DNA of 12,644 nt, from positions 1-12,644 of the forward strand of contig JALRCK010000033.1 of assembly GCA_023262305.1 (NCBI GenBank), read 5' to 3'. Shown here piece by piece: positions 1-6,747 of this stretch. Source of the stretch: Deltaproteobacteria bacterium. Lineage in GTDB: Bacteria; Bdellovibrionota_C; UBA2361; OMII01. A program made the position numbers and the translations under genes. Below the pieces are notes generated by a model. The model had not been told where the DNA came from. It worked only from the letters and a program-made list of their open reading frames with translations, and made no database searches. Every line of letters begins with the position of its first letter. Positions within the stretch are counted from its first letter, which is position 1.

Positions 1-552
1 GTGCACTCTACGGTCTGGATTCAGGGTGGGGTCGCCTTCAACGAGAGCCTCGCCAACTTCGTTGGGTCAGAAGGGGCGGTATCGTTCTTTTTGGATCGGT
101 TTGAGGCGTGTCGAGGAAAGGGTGATCCGTGCGAGCTTGAGGCTCAGCAGCTCGCCGCCGCGAAGCGAGAATATGCCTTTCAGTTAGAGCTCGCCGAGGC
201 CGTGGACGCGCTCTACAACCGCCTTGATCAGCTTTATCAAGATCCCGCCTTGTCGTCGGATGAAAAGATAGCGCGCAGGGTTGATGTTTTCGCTGCAGCG
301 ATGACCCCGCTGAGAGCAAAGTACCCATCTCTGCAGATCCTTAAAGAGGTCAATAACGCCGACATCATCCAGCTCAAGCTCTATCTCTCAAAGTTATGGC
401 TCTTCCATGAGCTTTTTGTGCAAAGGGACCGTAATTGGGGTGCCTTCATGGGCGCAATGCGTGAGATTCAGAAAAGGATAGACTCTGCCGAAGATGGGTC
501 CGCAAAGGATCCTTTTATAATCCTTCAGGACATAGTAGGAACGCACTCATGA
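1..552 (+). CDS. Putative zinc aminopeptidase (COG4324/PF10023-like), C-terminal part only
   Basis: This is the 3' end of a gene that begins before the window, so the GTG at position 1 is almost certainly an internal valine codon and not a start. The fragment reads VHSTVWIQGG-VAFNESLANFVG and later has NNADIIQLKLYLSKLWLFHE. Both blocks match my memory of the COG4324 family of predicted aminopeptidases, in which an HExxH motif is followed closely by an FNE(S/A) segment. If that alignment holds, His2 is the second zinc-binding histidine, the first His and the catalytic Glu lie just outside the window, and Glu15 is the likely third ligand. Residues 40-150 look helical, with scattered charge. Signal or lipobox cannot be judged without the N-terminus. 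The stop overlaps the pyrF start by 4 nt (ATGA), so the two are probably translationally coupled. The family assignment comes from recall of the motif pattern, not a search. Confidence 0.66.
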   Translation: MHSTVWIQGGVAFNESLANFVGSEGAVSFFLDRFEACRGKGDPCELEAQQLAAAKREYAFQLELAEAVDALYNRLDQLYQDPALSSDEKIARRVDVFAAAMTPLRAKYPSLQILKEVNNADIIQLKLYLSKLWLFHELFVQRDRNWGAFMGAMREIQKRIDSAEDGSAKDPFIILQDIVGTHS

Positions 553-1475
553 CCTCATTCGCTGATCGACTCCAATCCTCATTCGAAAAGACCAATAGTG
601 CACTGATTGCTGGATGTGACCCGGTGCTCGACAAGTTGCCTAAGTTTCTGTTGGTCGATGCGGAGAAGAGGGCAGCTACTGATGATGCGTTCATCGAGCA
701 TGCGCTCTCGCGATTCACTGAGCTCTTCCTTGCCGCTGTGACTGGGCGGGTCGCGGCGATAAAACCGAACATCGCGTTCTTTGAGCAGTATGGGTTGCCG
801 GGCCTGGCGGTGTTCAAACGCTTCTGTGACCAGATTCGTGCATCTGAGATACCTCTCATCATCGATGCTAAACGGGGTGATATTGGGTCCACCGCCGCTG
901 CATACAGCGCTGCGTTTCTGGGCGGCGTAGCTGTACGTGGCAAAAGAAGCGTCGCCTTCGAGGGTGACGCCTTAACCATCAATCCGTTTCTCGGATTCGA
1001 CACGCTTGAGCCGTTTCTCACTGACTGTGAGAGGTACGGTAAGGGGCTCTTCGTGCTCCTGCAAACATCAAATCCAGGGGCAAAAGATATTCAAGGGTTG
1101 CACAGTGGCGGTAGAACTGTGAGTGAGCACATCGCTCACTGGCTCAATGCCAATGCTGCGCGGCTTCAAGGCGAGTGTGGGTGGTCGGGGCTTGGCGCGG
1201 TTGTCGGAGCCTCGTATCCAGACGAAGCCAGAAGGCTTCGCGCGCTCCTTCCAACGACCTTTTTCCTTATGCCCGGTTTCGGCGCACAAGGGGCCGGCGC
1301 TGATGATGCGGTGGCGGGATTCGGTTCCCGCAATGGCTCTCGCGGTGGAGCGCTCGTGAACGTCTCGCGCGGACTGCTTGAGGGGAGTGCAGATTCAGAC
1401 AGTTCGCTCGTGGACCTTATCACAGCGAACACAACCAAGTTCAACGCAACGCTGAGCGCGGCGCTCAAGCACTAG
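549..1475 (+). CDS. pyrF: Orotidine-5'-phosphate decarboxylase, type 2
   Basis: This enzyme decarboxylates OMP to UMP, the last step of de novo pyrimidine synthesis, in the cytosol. The 308-residue protein has the signatures of the long (type 2, mycobacterial/myxobacterial-like) form. These are an N-terminal SALIAGCDPVLDKLP segment, IKPN with Lys72, and the catalytic block IIDAKRGDIGSTA with Asp106, Lys108 and Asp111. The C-terminal third carries GAVVGASYP and FLMPGFGAQGAG, the phosphate-binding region, followed by GALVNVSRGL near residue 270. The length is normal for the type 2 group; the type 1 enzyme is about 230-245 residues. The ATG is chosen because it starts the conserved N-terminus, and an AGGA lies upstream in the tail of the preceding gene. 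It overlaps the aminopeptidase gene by 4 nt and is followed by an intrinsic terminator. No other pyr genes are in the window. Confidence 0.96.
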   Translation: MTSFADRLQSSFEKTNSALIAGCDPVLDKLPKFLLVDAEKRAATDDAFIEHALSRFTELFLAAVTGRVAAIKPNIAFFEQYGLPGLAVFKRFCDQIRASEIPLIIDAKRGDIGSTAAAYSAAFLGGVAVRGKRSVAFEGDALTINPFLGFDTLEPFLTDCERYGKGLFVLLQTSNPGAKDIQGLHSGGRTVSEHIAHWLNANAARLQGECGWSGLGAVVGASYPDEARRLRALLPTTFFLMPGFGAQGAGADDAVAGFGSRNGSRGGALVNVSRGLLEGSADSDSSLVDLITANTTKFNATLSAALKH

Positions 1476-1516
1476 CGGTATAGACGGCTATCCGTGCGAA
1501 GAGGTGTTTTTTGGCC

Positions 1517-1544
1517 CTCACACATGATTATGTGGAGCTTTTTT
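1517..1544 (+). terminator. Intrinsic terminator after pyrF
   Basis: The stem pairs CTC plus CACAT (1517-1519, 1521-1525) with ATGTG plus GAG (1530-1537). It has a GATT tetraloop and one bulged A at 1520, and is followed by C and then six T (1539-1544). It lies about 40 nt after the pyrF stop in the expected orientation. The stem is AT-rich at its tip but the layout is classical. Confidence 0.72.
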
Positions 1545-1558
1545 AAATGTAACAAATA

Positions 1559-1592
1559 CTACATTTTGTAGAAAAGGTGAAAAACCCCACCT
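1559..1592 (+). promoter_or_regulatory. Two small dyads upstream of the 1650 gene; possible operator or leader
   Basis: CTACA-TTT-TGTAG (1559-1571) is a perfect 5-bp dyad in AT-rich DNA. It is followed by AGGTG (1575-1579) pairing with CACCT (1588-1592) across an 8-nt A-rich loop. Both lie between the pyrF terminator and the next gene, where a promoter is needed. I could not find a convincing -35/-10 pair, so the assignment as regulatory DNA is inference. Confidence 0.3.
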
Positions 1593-1649
1593 GGTAGCTA
1601 TGTTAGCCGCGTAGGAAATGCAACCATACTGGCACGAAGGAACTGGTCC

Positions 1650-1991
1650 ATGACAATTGCACGTGCCGTAACGCCCCAAACTCGAAGAGATCCCGGAGAT
1701 ATCCGGAGGGGGGACGAAGTGTATCTCAATCACGCGGGCGACCGCGGCGAGCTGGGGCGCTTGGCACTCCTGTCCCTCAGATCGTCTCTGGGCAGGTCGG
1801 GACCGTTCACCGTTGTTGAAGTGGCAGGTGGGCGAGCTTTTTTACGAGATGGTGATGGGCAAGGCGCGTTTCCCGTCTCTCTCTCTTCGTTAACGCGGGA
1901 GCGTCCCCTTTCACCGAAGACGATGAATCCTTTTGCCTCTCTCAAGATGCCTGAATTCAATCTGACCAAACAAACAGAACTCTCGAAATAA
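1650..1991 (+). CDS. Small protein of unknown function, possible SH3-like barrel
   Basis: I do not recognise this 113-residue protein. It is supported as a gene by a ribosome binding site (GAAGGA, 8-9 nt before the ATG), by its own gap after a terminator, and by the lack of any better frame. Residues 20-85 carry GDEVYLN, then GPFTVVEV (51-58), GGRAFLRDGDG (60-70) and PVSLSSLTRE (75-84). That run of short beta-strands with 'GPF-x-V' and 'PVSL' is reminiscent of SH3-like barrels such as the C-terminal domain of retroelement integrases. The similarity is too short to claim relationship. No signal peptide or membrane segment is present, and the last 25 residues look disordered. The downstream GNAT gene starts 54 nt later and could share the transcript. 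Confidence 0.55.
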   Translation: MTIARAVTPQTRRDPGDIRRGDEVYLNHAGDRGELGRLALLSLRSSLGRSGPFTVVEVAGGRAFLRDGDGQGAFPVSLSSLTRERPLSPKTMNPFASLKMPEFNLTKQTELSK

Positions 1992-2045
1992 ACGAGAGCG
2001 ATAATCACTTCATAGAGAACTCGTCCAGTTATCTAATTTCATTAC

Positions 2046-2834
2046 ATGGAAACCCATTTCAAAAATACCTCGCACTGTCCCGAAACCCTCAATCGGGATG
2101 TCATACCGCTTCGTTTGGATGGTGCCGAGAGCAGCCTCATGTTCTACGAGAGGTTCAGCTTTGTGGAGGCTGGCTCGCTCGGAGTGCGGGGATTAGTGCT
2201 AGATGTGAGAGGAGAGTCCCACGACGATCGTGTTTACTTTCTTGGGCAGGCGCTCAGAGAGCTTCGAGACAGCGGCACTCGGCGCGTTCATATCATAGGC
2301 TCCCCAGATGATGACGCATACCAAGCGGCTCTCTCGGCGGGGTTTGCTTCGTGTCCCGGAGAAAGCCTCTTTTTTCGTGAACTTACGGATCGCCCCAAAA
2401 TTCGAAACGTGTGTCCGTTTGGGTACTCGCTCCGAAATGGGACGTTGAGGGATTTGCTCCTGATTCAGTCCGAGCTGGCACATGTCCCAGAGGTCGCGTT
2501 TCAGGGGTGGGAGAATCTCCTGATTGGACGGGGTATTGGTGAGGCGAATCGCTTCTTCAAGGTAGTTGAATACGATGAGACTATCGTTGGGGTTTCCATC
2601 GGCGGATCGTGTCAGGAGCGAGGAACGATCTCGCACACCTGGGTAGCGGAGGAGCACCGAAATCATAAGCTCGGTCAGATTTTAAGCGACGCGTCCATGC
2701 AGGCACTGTATGATGGTGGCGCGAGGTGCATTCACCTGATGACCGTGGCGAACAATGTCGCCGCTGAGCGTTTTTGGGAAAAGCAAGGCTTCGCTCGAGA
2801 AGTCGAAGGTAGCTTCCTGGAGATCGATCTATGA
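2046..2834 (+). CDS. GNAT-family N-acetyltransferase, probably with a degenerate N-terminal GNAT half
   Basis: The C-terminal part (about residues 125-262) has the GNAT fold pattern. A beta-strand TISHTWVAEEHRNHKLGQIL contains the acetyl-CoA pyrophosphate-binding segment (Arg205-Asn-His-Lys-Leu-Gly210). Next come a helix, the strand CIHLMTVANNVAAERFWEKQGF (motif B, about 228-249), and a terminal strand. Residues 65-113 (ALRELRDSG...VHIIG...AYQAALSAGF...FFREL) repeat the late GNAT pattern of helix, strand, 'AL--AGF' and strand, but lack the R/QxxGxG/A loop. I infer an inactive first GNAT copy. The substrate is unknown. There is no clear ribosome binding site before the ATG, which is the first start after an AT-rich leader, so the exact start is less certain. 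The stop overlaps the M23 gene by 4 nt (ATGA), indicating one operon. Confidence 0.85.
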   Translation: METHFKNTSHCPETLNRDVIPLRLDGAESSLMFYERFSFVEAGSLGVRGLVLDVRGESHDDRVYFLGQALRELRDSGTRRVHIIGSPDDDAYQAALSAGFASCPGESLFFRELTDRPKIRNVCPFGYSLRNGTLRDLLLIQSELAHVPEVAFQGWENLLIGRGIGEANRFFKVVEYDETIVGVSIGGSCQERGTISHTWVAEEHRNHKLGQILSDASMQALYDGGARCIHLMTVANNVAAERFWEKQGFAREVEGSFLEIDL

Positions 2835-3535
2835 GCCCTGCATTACAATTGATTCATGAGAGGGTCGTCGGAGCTCTGCGGAGAAGCTCGCCATCTCCGG
2901 TTGTGAAATTCTCGCTCGCCGCTCCGACAACTGCCAAGCTGGATCTCTCTCTGAACAATCCCCTCGTCGCTCGTGCTGACTGCCGAGACAACAAAGATGT
3001 GACTCGACTCCTCGAGGAGGTGCTTTCGCAGACCGGCGCAACCTACGGTATCGGTGGTTACGACGAGAAGCGAGGATGGTACGCGAGAGGAGAGCAGTTC
3101 TCGCAAGGGGTTGAAGTACGTTCGATTCATCTCGGCATCGACATTTGGGCGCCGTCAACAACGCCTCTCTATGCTCCGTACGATTCGGTCATTCATAGCG
3201 TGAAGGATAATGCGCTCTTCGGAGATTATGGACCAACGGTCATCCTTCAGCACTGCCTTGATGGAGAGACCTTCTATACGCTGTATGGGCACCTCTCTCG
3301 GGAATCACTTGAGGGAAAGGAGTCTGGCGCGAGTATAGCACAAGGCGAGTTGATCGGAGAGATAGGAGCGCCCCCAATCAATGGTGATTGGCCACCGCAC
3401 CTACATTTTCAGATCATCCTCGATATGTTGGGAAAGGTCGGTGACTATCCGGGGGTAGCAGCTCAATCTGAGAGAGAGAGCTATCTAACTCTGTGCCCAG
3501 ACCCGAATCTTGTGCTGAGGAGCTCGCTCCTCTAA
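2831..3535 (+). CDS. M23/LytM-type metallopeptidase domain protein without export signal
   Basis: The 234-residue protein contains the full zinc site of the M23 family. HLGID supplies His100 and Asp104, YGHLS supplies His154, and HLHF supplies His190 and His192. Known M23 enzymes are mostly peptidoglycan endopeptidases exported to the cell wall, but this N-terminus (MSPALQLIHERVVGAL) has no signal peptide or membrane segment. The domain wording, including RSIHLGIDIWAP, DNALFGDYGPTVILQH, LYGHLS and GDWPPHLHF, resembles the M23 domain I recall in the middle of large fusions with class III aminotransferases and choline/aminoglycoside-kinase-like domains. A cytoplasmic small-molecule role is therefore possible. 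The gene overlaps the GNAT stop by 4 nt, and a GGAG lies 8 nt before the start. The conserved CPDPNLVLR end suggests the domain is complete. Confidence 0.88.
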   Translation: MSPALQLIHERVVGALRRSSPSPVVKFSLAAPTTAKLDLSLNNPLVARADCRDNKDVTRLLEEVLSQTGATYGIGGYDEKRGWYARGEQFSQGVEVRSIHLGIDIWAPSTTPLYAPYDSVIHSVKDNALFGDYGPTVILQHCLDGETFYTLYGHLSRESLEGKESGASIAQGELIGEIGAPPINGDWPPHLHFQIILDMLGKVGDYPGVAAQSERESYLTLCPDPNLVLRSSLL

Positions 3536-3542
3536 CGCCTGT

Positions 3543-3556
3543 GGCATCGAAATGCC
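3543..3556 (+). other. Small hairpin after the M23 gene
   Basis: GGCAT-CGAA-ATGCC is a perfect 5-bp stem with a 4-nt loop, 8 nt after the M23 stop. No T-tract follows, so it is at best a weak or Rho-assisted terminator or an mRNA 3' end stabiliser. Confidence 0.3.
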
Positions 3557-3633
3557 TGATTTGCTGAATCGTAAAGTGCGGGCTGCTCGCGACGTTTGAC
3601 ATCTATCGCGCCCTCACGCACCATGGAGCCCTC

Positions 3634-5742
3634 ATGGGTATTCTTCCTTCAGGCTCCACAAAGGGCTCCGCAGCCTCCCCAATCGATCCTCATATCGGTG
3701 GCCTCGTTCAGTACGACGACGATGGGGTCGTGCTGCTTGGTGTTATTACTGGCACGAAGCGGGACAAGTTTTCGGTTCTCAACATTCGAGGGCGTGAGGT
3801 TGAGCTTCCTCGGACCCGCCTATATAGGCTTCCCTCCGGCACCGCAGCAGTGGGCGCCACCCTTGCGGCAAAGAGTGAGGCGCTGAAAGCTATCTCAGAA
3901 AGGATCGAGCGTGAGGCAACTGAGCTCAATGTTGAGGAGCTGTGGTCGTTCGTGCACGAGGATTGTCGCTCCTACTCGGTTAGTGAGCTGTGCCAGAGCT
4001 ATTTTGGCGCCGACACCACTGAGAAGCACGCCGGACTCCGCAACGCACTCATTCGGGAAAAGATTCATTTCAAACGCGACAAGGAGGGGTTTGAGCCACG
4101 TTCCGCCCAAGTTGTCGGGGAGCTTACGATTGCCGAAGAGGCGAAAAAGCGAAAAGTAACAGTTCGTGAGTCGACAGTTGGCTTCGTTACGCAGCGTCTG
4201 AAGGATCCAGCACTTCCGATCCCTCATGACATCGCCGAGAACTTCATGCTGATGAGTGAGGTGGCTGCGGGAGTTGTGCACTCCGATCCTGCTAGGCAGA
4301 AAGAGGGCAAGGAGCTTGTGCACCTTTGCGGAGAGGCGTTGCGAGTGTCCGAGAACATGCCGGTTGAGAAGCGGGCGTTTGAAGTGCTGGTGAAATGCGC
4401 ATACTTTACCAAAGACTCGAATCTTGCCTTCATTCGCCACGATATTCCAACGAGGTACTCAAATGAGTCTCTTGAGGAAGCCTCGACCTTCGAGATGCCC
4501 AAGACCATCGCTGAATTTCCTGACGAGGAGCGAAGGATTCGTGTCGACCTGACCCGGAAGCATGCAGTAACGATTGATGATATCTCGACGCAGGACATGG
4601 ACGATGCCCTCTCGATTGAGCGCACGCCAGATGGCTATGAGCTCGGGATTCACATCACTGATGTTGCCTGGGCTCTACCCGTTGATAGCGCTCTCGATAG
4701 TATCGCTCGTCGCAGGGCAACCTCTCTGTATTGCGCCGATCAAACCGTCAATATGCTGCCGCCGCTCCTCTCAGAGGAGAAGATTAGCCTTCGCCAGGGG
4801 GTTGTGAGACCGTGTCTTTCGGTTTTGGTGCAACTCTCGAAAGAGTTTGAGATCCGGAGTTCTACGGTGACTCCTTCATTTGTGAGTGTTGCGCAACGAT
4901 ACACCTACGATGATGTTGATCTCCTTCTCGAGCATGAAGACGAAACGCTGATACTCCTCTATAACATCGCAGCTGCGTGTGAAGAGTCGAGGATTCGGAA
5001 GGGCGCTGTGCGCGTACATCGCAGAGAGGTGGTACCGTTTCTTGAGAGTGATGGATCTATTCGACTGCTTGAGATCGACGAAGAGAGTCCGGCTCGCTCG
5101 CTTGTTGCCGAGATGATGGTGTTGGCTAATTCGCTCATGGCGCGGTTTGCGCAGGAGCATGGGCTTCCAGTGCTGTACCGTGGGCAGGAGCGCCCCGATG
5201 AAAATGCGCAGCAGGCTGTCGTCGGGGTACCTGAGGGACCAGCAAAAGACTTCACTGCGCGCTCCAAGCTCAAGAAATCTACGATTGGTTTCGAGCCAGC
5301 ATATCACGCAGGACTCGGTCTCGATGCGTACATTCAAGCTACATCGCCTATTCGGCGCTACCTTGATCTTTGTCACCAACGTCAATTCCTATCGTACTTC
5401 AAGCGACAGAAGCCGTGGATTACAAAATCAGAATTTGAGCCCCTTGCTCATGAGGTCGAGTCTCACTTGAATGCCGCTATGCTGGCGAGCCGAGAGACGA
5501 GGCGCTACTGGCTCCTACGTTACCTTGAGCAACGAAAGCGAGGAGAGCCCATAACCGGAACCGTTGTGCGTCTCGACACAAAGTCGCCACTCGTTGAGCT
5601 CGATGAGGTTTACATTACTATCTTTGTGAAGATGACGAAGCCAGTTCGGATGGGGGAGAGGATATCACTCAAAATCACATCCGTTGACCCGCAAGCGGAC
5701 TACGTTCGTCTTGAGCCCGTACATGAGGGAGCCCGGCAATAA
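3634..5742 (+). CDS. RNB-domain 3'-5' exoribonuclease (RNase II/R family)
   Basis: This is a complete 702-residue enzyme of the RNase II/R superfamily, which degrades RNA processively from the 3' end in the cytoplasm. The RNB catalytic domain covers about residues 300-600. It has TIDDISTQDMDDALSIE, giving the magnesium-binding acidic cluster Asp315, Asp321, Asp323 and Asp324, and later YIQATSPIRRYLDL (566-579). The start of the RNB signature (RIRVDLTRKHAVTIDD) and LVAEMMVLAN (490-499) also fit. The N-terminal 300 residues hold a small beta-barrel-like segment (20-65) and probable helical or winged-helix regions, not two clear cold-shock domains. Residues 637-697 look like a short degenerate S1/OB fold. 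The overall length and poor cold-shock domains resemble cyanobacterial/chloroplast-type RNB proteins more than E. coli RNase R. A GGAG 5 nt before the ATG supports the start. It appears to be monocistronic. Confidence 0.93.
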   Translation: MGILPSGSTKGSAASPIDPHIGGLVQYDDDGVVLLGVITGTKRDKFSVLNIRGREVELPRTRLYRLPSGTAAVGATLAAKSEALKAISERIEREATELNVEELWSFVHEDCRSYSVSELCQSYFGADTTEKHAGLRNALIREKIHFKRDKEGFEPRSAQVVGELTIAEEAKKRKVTVRESTVGFVTQRLKDPALPIPHDIAENFMLMSEVAAGVVHSDPARQKEGKELVHLCGEALRVSENMPVEKRAFEVLVKCAYFTKDSNLAFIRHDIPTRYSNESLEEASTFEMPKTIAEFPDEERRIRVDLTRKHAVTIDDISTQDMDDALSIERTPDGYELGIHITDVAWALPVDSALDSIARRRATSLYCADQTVNMLPPLLSEEKISLRQGVVRPCLSVLVQLSKEFEIRSSTVTPSFVSVAQRYTYDDVDLLLEHEDETLILLYNIAAACEESRIRKGAVRVHRREVVPFLESDGSIRLLEIDEESPARSLVAEMMVLANSLMARFAQEHGLPVLYRGQERPDENAQQAVVGVPEGPAKDFTARSKLKKSTIGFEPAYHAGLGLDAYIQATSPIRRYLDLCHQRQFLSYFKRQKPWITKSEFEPLAHEVESHLNAAMLASRETRRYWLLRYLEQRKRGEPITGTVVRLDTKSPLVELDEVYITIFVKMTKPVRMGERISLKITSVDPQADYVRLEPVHEGARQ

Positions 5743-5809
5743 GCGGGTTGCATGAAGCCGGAGAACTGCGGTGTTTCTACATCAGGTCGGTTTTTGAAGT
5801 GCGCAGAGT

Positions 5810-5888
5810 TTTGGTTAATGAACGCGGAGGCGCGGAGGGCTCTGCGTTGATTAATCATTTCTGTGCCCTCCGCTTTACTTAACTAAAT
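5810..5888. repeat. Long imperfect palindrome with a duplicated GC-rich unit; REP/MITE-like element
   Basis: The core is GCGGAGGGC (5832-5840) and GCCCTCCGC (5865-5873), placed symmetrically 7 nt either side of a perfect 10-bp palindrome TGATTAATCA (5848-5857). Outside the core the dyad continues imperfectly. A left arm beginning TTTGGTTAATGAA pairs with the complement of TTTACTTAACTAAA on the right, about 16 of 20 positions counting the shared GCGGAG. The left arm has one extra 8-nt unit, giving the tandem GCGGAGGC-GCGGAGGG (5824-5839). From memory, this pattern of repeated G-GAGG-C units around an AT-rich palindrome resembles a class of dispersed intergenic repeats in many bacterial genomes. 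It could also fold as a bidirectional terminator for the RNase gene. It encodes no protein. Confidence 0.6.
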
Positions 5889-5988
5889 ATTGCGCACCAC
5901 AGGACCCTCACACAATCGAACAAAGGGCGAGAAGATGAGCAGAAACCACGATCATATCGGGAGGGATTGATACTGATACGCTAAAGCC

Positions 5989-6675
5989 ATGTATCATCGG
6001 TACCGTTCCCGACAACATGCAGGACGCGTCATGGCTGACTTACTTGCGCGCCATCCGTTTAAAGCCGCACCTCTCGTGGTTGGGCTCCCTCGGGGTGGGA
6101 TACCGCTTGGCTATGAGGTCGCAAAGAGACTCGGGGCTCCGCTTGATTTCCTTGTTGTCCGAAAGATCGGCGCACCCGGGCATACTGAGCTTGCGTGTGG
6201 CGCGTTTATCTTGGGAGGAGAGGTGGTGTGGAACACCAACGTGATGAAGGCTCTTCGCGTCACTCGACAAGATCTCGATGAGACATATCAAGAGGAGGTC
6301 GATGAGGCGAAGAAGCGTGAGGAGGCGCTTCGCACCCCGGATAGTCCGCCAATTCCACTTGCGGGTCGGTCAGTAATTATCATCGACGATGGGCTGGCGA
6401 CCGGCGCGACCATGAAGGCCGCCATTCAAGGCGTCAAGGGCGAGCATCCCAGTGAGATTATCGTAGGCGTTCCTTTTGGACCTGCCTCAGTCTGCAGGGC
6501 GATCGAAGATCTCGGATGCGCACTGATCTGTGATCAGCGTATCGACGAAAATAGCTTCTCAAGCGTTGGAGAGTGGTACGACGAGTTTCCGCAGGTTTCG
6601 ACCGAGGAATGTCGTGATATAGTGGTGAACAGTCGCCGGGAATTAGAGGGAGGGTCGCTTGGGTCTGTGCAGTGA
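5989..6675 (+). CDS. Predicted phosphoribosyltransferase (COG1926 type)
   Basis: The 228-residue protein has a type I phosphoribosyltransferase fold. PRGG at 34-37 forms the early pyrophosphate loop, and VIIIDDGLATGATM at 129-142 is the PRPP-binding loop with its paired acidic residues. A long charged helix (about 95-115) forms the insertion typical of COG1926. The C-terminus FSSVGEWYDEFPQVSTEE also matches that group. The physiological substrate is not established, and in some genomes the domain is linked to dienelactone-hydrolase-like proteins. The start ATG fits because YHRYRSRQHAGRVMADLL aligns with the usual family N-terminus, although the nearest purine-rich tract (GGGAGGG) is too far upstream to act as a binding site. 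A later ATG at 6031 has a better-spaced AGGA but would remove conserved residues. It is probably a single-gene transcript. Confidence 0.88.
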   Translation: MYHRYRSRQHAGRVMADLLARHPFKAAPLVVGLPRGGIPLGYEVAKRLGAPLDFLVVRKIGAPGHTELACGAFILGGEVVWNTNVMKALRVTRQDLDETYQEEVDEAKKREEALRTPDSPPIPLAGRSVIIIDDGLATGATMKAAIQGVKGEHPSEIIVGVPFGPASVCRAIEDLGCALICDQRIDENSFSSVGEWYDEFPQVSTEECRDIVVNSRRELEGGSLGSVQ

Positions 6676-6706
6676 GTGAGCGCTACCTCGGTACCCGCTG
6701 GACGCT

Positions 6707-6747
6707 CGGAGTGCCCTCCGGTCGGCGCGGAGTTCTTCGGGGCTTTT
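6707..6747. terminator. Possible bidirectional terminator with competing hairpins
   Basis: This lies between the convergent ends of the phosphoribosyltransferase and the acidic protein gene. CGGAG (6707-6711), CTCCG (6716-6720) and CGGAG (6728-6732) allow two mutually exclusive 5-bp stems, with loops TGCC or GTCGGCG. The second can be extended by GCCC pairing with GGGC past a bulge and is followed by TTTTAG on the plus strand. Minus-strand termination would depend on weaker T content. Confidence 0.42.

Noticed and set aside
515..1021. 168-residue minus-strand ORF opposite pyrF
   Set aside because: It lies fully across the well-supported pyrF frame, has no family features, and is low-complexity Ser/Ala/Arg-rich as expected for an antisense shadow.
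3596..3886. Plus-strand 96-residue ORF starting before the RNase gene, and TTGACA at 3596
   Set aside because: The ORF runs out of frame through the RNase start. The TTGACA has no acceptable -10 about 17 nt downstream (CACCAT), so I do not call a promoter.
3895..4440. 181-residue minus-strand ORF inside the RNase gene
   Set aside because: Opposite a complete, conserved RNB protein; no domain, no ribosome binding site, composition typical of an antisense frame.
4876..5385. 169-residue minus-strand ORF inside the RNase gene
   Set aside because: Same reason: it covers the catalytic region of the RNase and shows no recognisable protein features.
6031..6033. Alternative ATG start of the phosphoribosyltransferase
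   Set aside because: It has a better-spaced AGGA but would delete N-terminal residues that fit the family pattern.
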